Assembly: GCA_002423465.1 (NCBI GenBank)
Contig: DIWG01000028.1
Location: forward strand, 433 to 16,085
DNA: 15,653 nt
From: Syntrophaceae bacterium UBA6112
GTDB lineage: Bacteria; Desulfobacterota; Syntrophia; Syntrophales; UBA5619
Reading direction: 5' to 3'
In this document: positions 13,994-15,653 of the stretch, one piece after another
Layout: the number at the start of each line of letters is the position of its first letter
Position numbering within the stretch: position 1 is the stretch's first letter
The notes under the pieces: generated by a model
Told to the model about the DNA's origin: nothing
Seen by the model: the letters and a program-made list of their open reading frames with translations, nothing else
The model's database searches: none
Position numbers and translations under genes: made by a program

Positions 13994-15130
13994 TTATCCC
14001 AACGCCTCGATATTCAGCGTATATTGATCATTGGTGCACGTCAACAGATTCATCTCCGCCAGCTTCTTCAGATCACGCCTGGCGGTTCGTTCACTGACAT
14101 TTCGGTAAAGGGTGTTCATGGGCGACGAGTCAAAAAGATTCTGGAGGGTGAACGGTTTTGAGTCCTGGAGCAACACAGTCAGGAAGTCGTGCTGCCTCTG
14201 GATAATCGCCTTCTCCCGGTGCAATGAGGCGTAGTGGTCTCTCAATGCCAGGCGCCGGATGAAATAGGTGATCCGGTTCTTGATTTCCTCCAGCGAATCG
14301 ATGACCCCTTTCAGAACAAATTTCAGGAAGGGGGACACGTCATTTTCTTTGTTCTTTCGGGTGATGGAGAAGGTTCTAAAGTATTCGTCCATATTCCGGT
14401 AGTAGTAATTGGAGAGCATTGTGGGGATGTATTTCTGCCCGGACAATCTCAACAACAAGGCCTCGATGATTCTTGCCACCCTGCCGTTTCCGTCGCTGAA
14501 GGGGTGAATCAACCCCATGTGGTAGTGGGCCAAGGCCGCACGGAAGTACGGATTCGTGGCAAACATCTCCTCGCTGTTGATCCAGAGGATGAATTCCTTC
14601 ATGAGCTTTTCAATATCCGGAAGACATTTGGGGGGCGTATAAATGCCGCCATGGTCCTCGTCGCCTACCTGGACCTTGTGATTTCGATACAAGCCGGGCA
14701 CGTTGTAGGGGTGCTCAATATGTGCCGTAACCAAGGCATGGACCTTCTTGATTAACTCTTCGTCAATCACCGGAGGTGTCGGTTCCGGTGTAAGTTCTCT
14801 GATGAATTGATACGCCGCTTTGAGATTCCTGATTTCCTGCTCCGCCCTTGCGGATTTCTTCGGCTGGTCTGTTTCGCCGATGATCTTTCCGACCTCTTCT
14901 TCCTTCAGCGGGTTTCCTTCGAGCGCCGCCGTTCCGAAGATGGATCTGCGGATGAGAGTCTCCTCAAGCTGGGACGACCAGGCCGGCAGGATTGGCAGAT
15001 CACTGACCGTTTTATAAAGAACCAATCCCCAAACATGGAGCGTGTCGATCTCAGGGTCCTGATGTTGGCAACTGAAGACGAAGTGTCCCGATTTGAAGGT
15101 GGGGACTTTTTTAATCGGAGATGTGTCCAT
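13994..15130 (-). CDS. Fic-domain protein, class II, with C-terminal winged helix
   Basis: The product is 378 residues from ATG 15130 (GGTG about 9 nt upstream); a GTG at 15196 would add 22 residues. The inhibitory motif T-A-A-L-E-G (67-72) precedes the core, the flap motif GGIYTPP lies at 161-167, and the catalytic motif HPFSDGNGRVAR (209-220) is complete. It should therefore be an autoinhibited AMP-transferase of class II. The last 70 residues form a winged helix (SERTARRDLKKLAEMNLL at 346-363 is the recognition region), so it may bind DNA and control its own operon. The strong promoter overlaps a palindrome. It sits between the tRNA copy and the window end, inside the putative island. It is clearly different in sequence from the Fic protein at 10809-12023. 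Target unknown. Confidence 0.9.
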   Translation of the reverse strand: MDTSPIKKVPTFKSGHFVFSCQHQDPEIDTLHVWGLVLYKTVSDLPILPAWSSQLEETLIRRSIFGTAALEGNPLKEEEVGKIIGETDQPKKSARAEQEIRNLKAAYQFIRELTPEPTPPVIDEELIKKVHALVTAHIEHPYNVPGLYRNHKVQVGDEDHGGIYTPPKCLPDIEKLMKEFILWINSEEMFATNPYFRAALAHYHMGLIHPFSDGNGRVARIIEALLLRLSGQKYIPTMLSNYYYRNMDEYFRTFSITRKNKENDVSPFLKFVLKGVIDSLEEIKNRITYFIRRLALRDHYASLHREKAIIQRQHDFLTVLLQDSKPFTLQNLFDSSPMNTLYRNVSERTARRDLKKLAEMNLLTCTNDQYTLNIEALG

Positions 15131-15242
15131 GATTTTGTCACCGATATGTTCAATTGTTAAAATAGTTTGAGCATGTAACCTGTCCAAAAATGTCACGGCC
15201 GCTAGCTTGGGTCTGTCAGGGCTTCATTCATGAAAACAGCTT

Positions 15243-15271
15243 TTTATAATCTTTGACACAGATTATGTCAA
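15243..15271 (-). promoter_or_regulatory. Strong sigma-70 promoter of the island Fic gene
   Basis: On the minus strand a perfect -35 box TTGACA (plus 15266-15271) is followed after exactly 17 nt by TATAAA (plus 15243-15248). Transcription would start near 15236 and run to the Fic gene at 15130, leaving a leader of about 100 nt; it would be only about 40 nt if the GTG at 15196 is used. Confidence 0.65.
15253..15271. promoter_or_regulatory. Operator-like palindrome overlapping the Fic promoter
   Basis: TTGACA-CAGATTA-TGTCAA is a perfect 6-bp inverted repeat with a 7-base centre. Its right arm is the -35 box and its left arm lies between -35 and -10, so a bound dimer would block polymerase. Further TGTCA half-sites surround it (15136, 15191, 15214, 15278, 15333, 15345), including TTGTCACAA at 15332-15340. 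The winged helix of the Fic protein is one candidate binder. Confidence 0.5.
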
Positions 15272-15374
15272 TAGAAATGTCACATAATATAAACGTTATT
15301 TCATATTGATATACATTTCAACTCGTAATATTTGTCACAATGACTGTCAAGAGCAGCTGGCGATATGGGAACCT

Positions 15375-15500
15375 TCACCCATTGAACACATCGGAGATCA
15401 TCGATAGCATTTCGTATTGTTCGCAGATAATGCCCCTTAAGACGTCAACATCCTGGTCCAGTTCGACCGGATCGAGTTCAAGAACCCGAACGTTCCGCAT
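15375..15500 (-). CDS. Doubtful 41-codon ORF, acidic
   Basis: The ATG at 15500 opens a frame ending at TGA 15375-15377. The product is acidic (LELDPVELDQDVDVLRGI). A GTG 27 nt upstream could extend it. No binding site is clear. The DVDVLRGII-x-EQYEM pattern is faintly like the start of IS66-type transposases, so it may be an insertion-sequence relic, but this is weak. It is the only reading in this stretch that looks at all protein-like. Confidence 0.2.
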   Translation of the reverse strand: MRNVRVLELDPVELDQDVDVLRGIICEQYEMLSMISDVFNG

Positions 15501-15587
15501 GGCTGCGGCCCCATCGATCCCAGTCACTGGGGGGGTTCATTTTGGTCTGTAGGTTGGAAATAGGGTTGGAAATGGATTTGTCTCGCA

Positions 15588-15622
15588 TAAAAAAAGGGGT
15601 CGGCAACGATACCGAACCCCTT
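15588..15622 (-). terminator. Rho-independent terminator after tRNA-Glu
   Basis: On the minus strand AAGGGGTTCGG, a loop TATCGTTG, and CCGACCCCTT form a stem (one bulged T), followed by a run of T. It begins about 12 nt after the CCA end of the tRNA, where a tRNA transcript should end. Confidence 0.7.
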
Positions 15623-15633
15623 GTTTTCTTTAT

Positions 15634-15653
15634 TGGTAGTCCCACGGGGGCTT
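15634..15653 (-). tRNA. tRNA-Glu, 3' end (gene continues past the window)
   Basis: Read on the minus strand, the last 20 bases give part of the T loop and stem (AAGC-CCCCG), acceptor strand TGGGACT, discriminator A and encoded CCA. They equal the first part of the longer fragment at 12206-12252, which shows anticodon CUC. The terminator at 15588-15622 follows directly, which suggests this copy is the functional gene. The 5' part lies outside the window, so completeness is assumed. Confidence 0.65.

Noticed and set aside
1..15653. CRISPR array or retron-like structure
   Set aside because: No regularly spaced short repeats and no reverse transcriptase or Cas motifs were found; the repeats present are HD-GYP domains, leader elements and the tRNA ends.

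Overview
The window looks like chromosome from a Gram-negative bacterium of the Desulfobacterota (old Deltaproteobacteria) type, perhaps Syntrophales-like. That placement is inference. It rests on a TonB receptor and an outer-membrane protease (so an outer membrane exists), PAS-rich c-di-GMP proteins, the CoxE-like VWA protein and the DUF6933 and Fic content. No marker gene in the window fixes the species.

Layout. Positions 2-764 (+) hold the end of a VWA/CoxE-like gene, a 58-residue membrane peptide and a 31-residue zinc-ribbon fragment. Positions 887-10225 are a long run of genes all on the minus strand. In transcription order they are: a PAS-PAS-GGDEF diguanylate cyclase (8822-10225), a PAS-PAS-HD-GYP phosphodiesterase (7275-8735), a TonB-dependent receptor (5176-7233), a YfiR-family periplasmic protein (4542-5114), a membrane CHASE8-like/HAMP/PAS/HD-GYP phosphodiesterase (2723-4540), a beheaded response-regulator remnant (2607-2702), a GNAT acetyltransferase (1996-2523) and an omptin-like outer-membrane protease (887-1906). 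Spacing from the cyclase to the remnant is tight (1 to 86 nt), which fits one operon.

The core looks like a rewired YfiR system. In Pseudomonas, YfiR holds the CHASE8-HAMP-GGDEF cyclase YfiN in check. Here the gene 1 nt after yfiR keeps a YfiN-like sensor half but ends in an HD-GYP phosphodiesterase. A separate GGDEF enzyme and a second, closely related HD-GYP enzyme sit upstream. A TonB receptor next to yfiR suggests an outer-membrane or periplasmic input. The direction of control is inference.

Positions 10226-12205 hold the probable operon promoter, a toxin-less HigA remnant (-) and a class II Fic protein (+). At 12206-12252 there is a 47-nt copy of the 3' part of a tRNA-Glu(CUC). The last 20 bases of the window (15634-15653) are the 3' end of what is probably the intact tRNA-Glu gene, minus strand. 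The two copies bracket about 3.4 kb: a 5'-truncated gene starting exactly in the repeat (12224-13117), a DUF6933 gene and a second class II Fic gene with a strong promoter overlapping a palindrome. This looks like a small integrated island, or the decayed remainder of one; no integrase is visible. From 15131 to 15653 there is no convincing protein gene: it holds the Fic promoter/operator, a doubtful 41-codon ORF, a terminator and the tRNA end.
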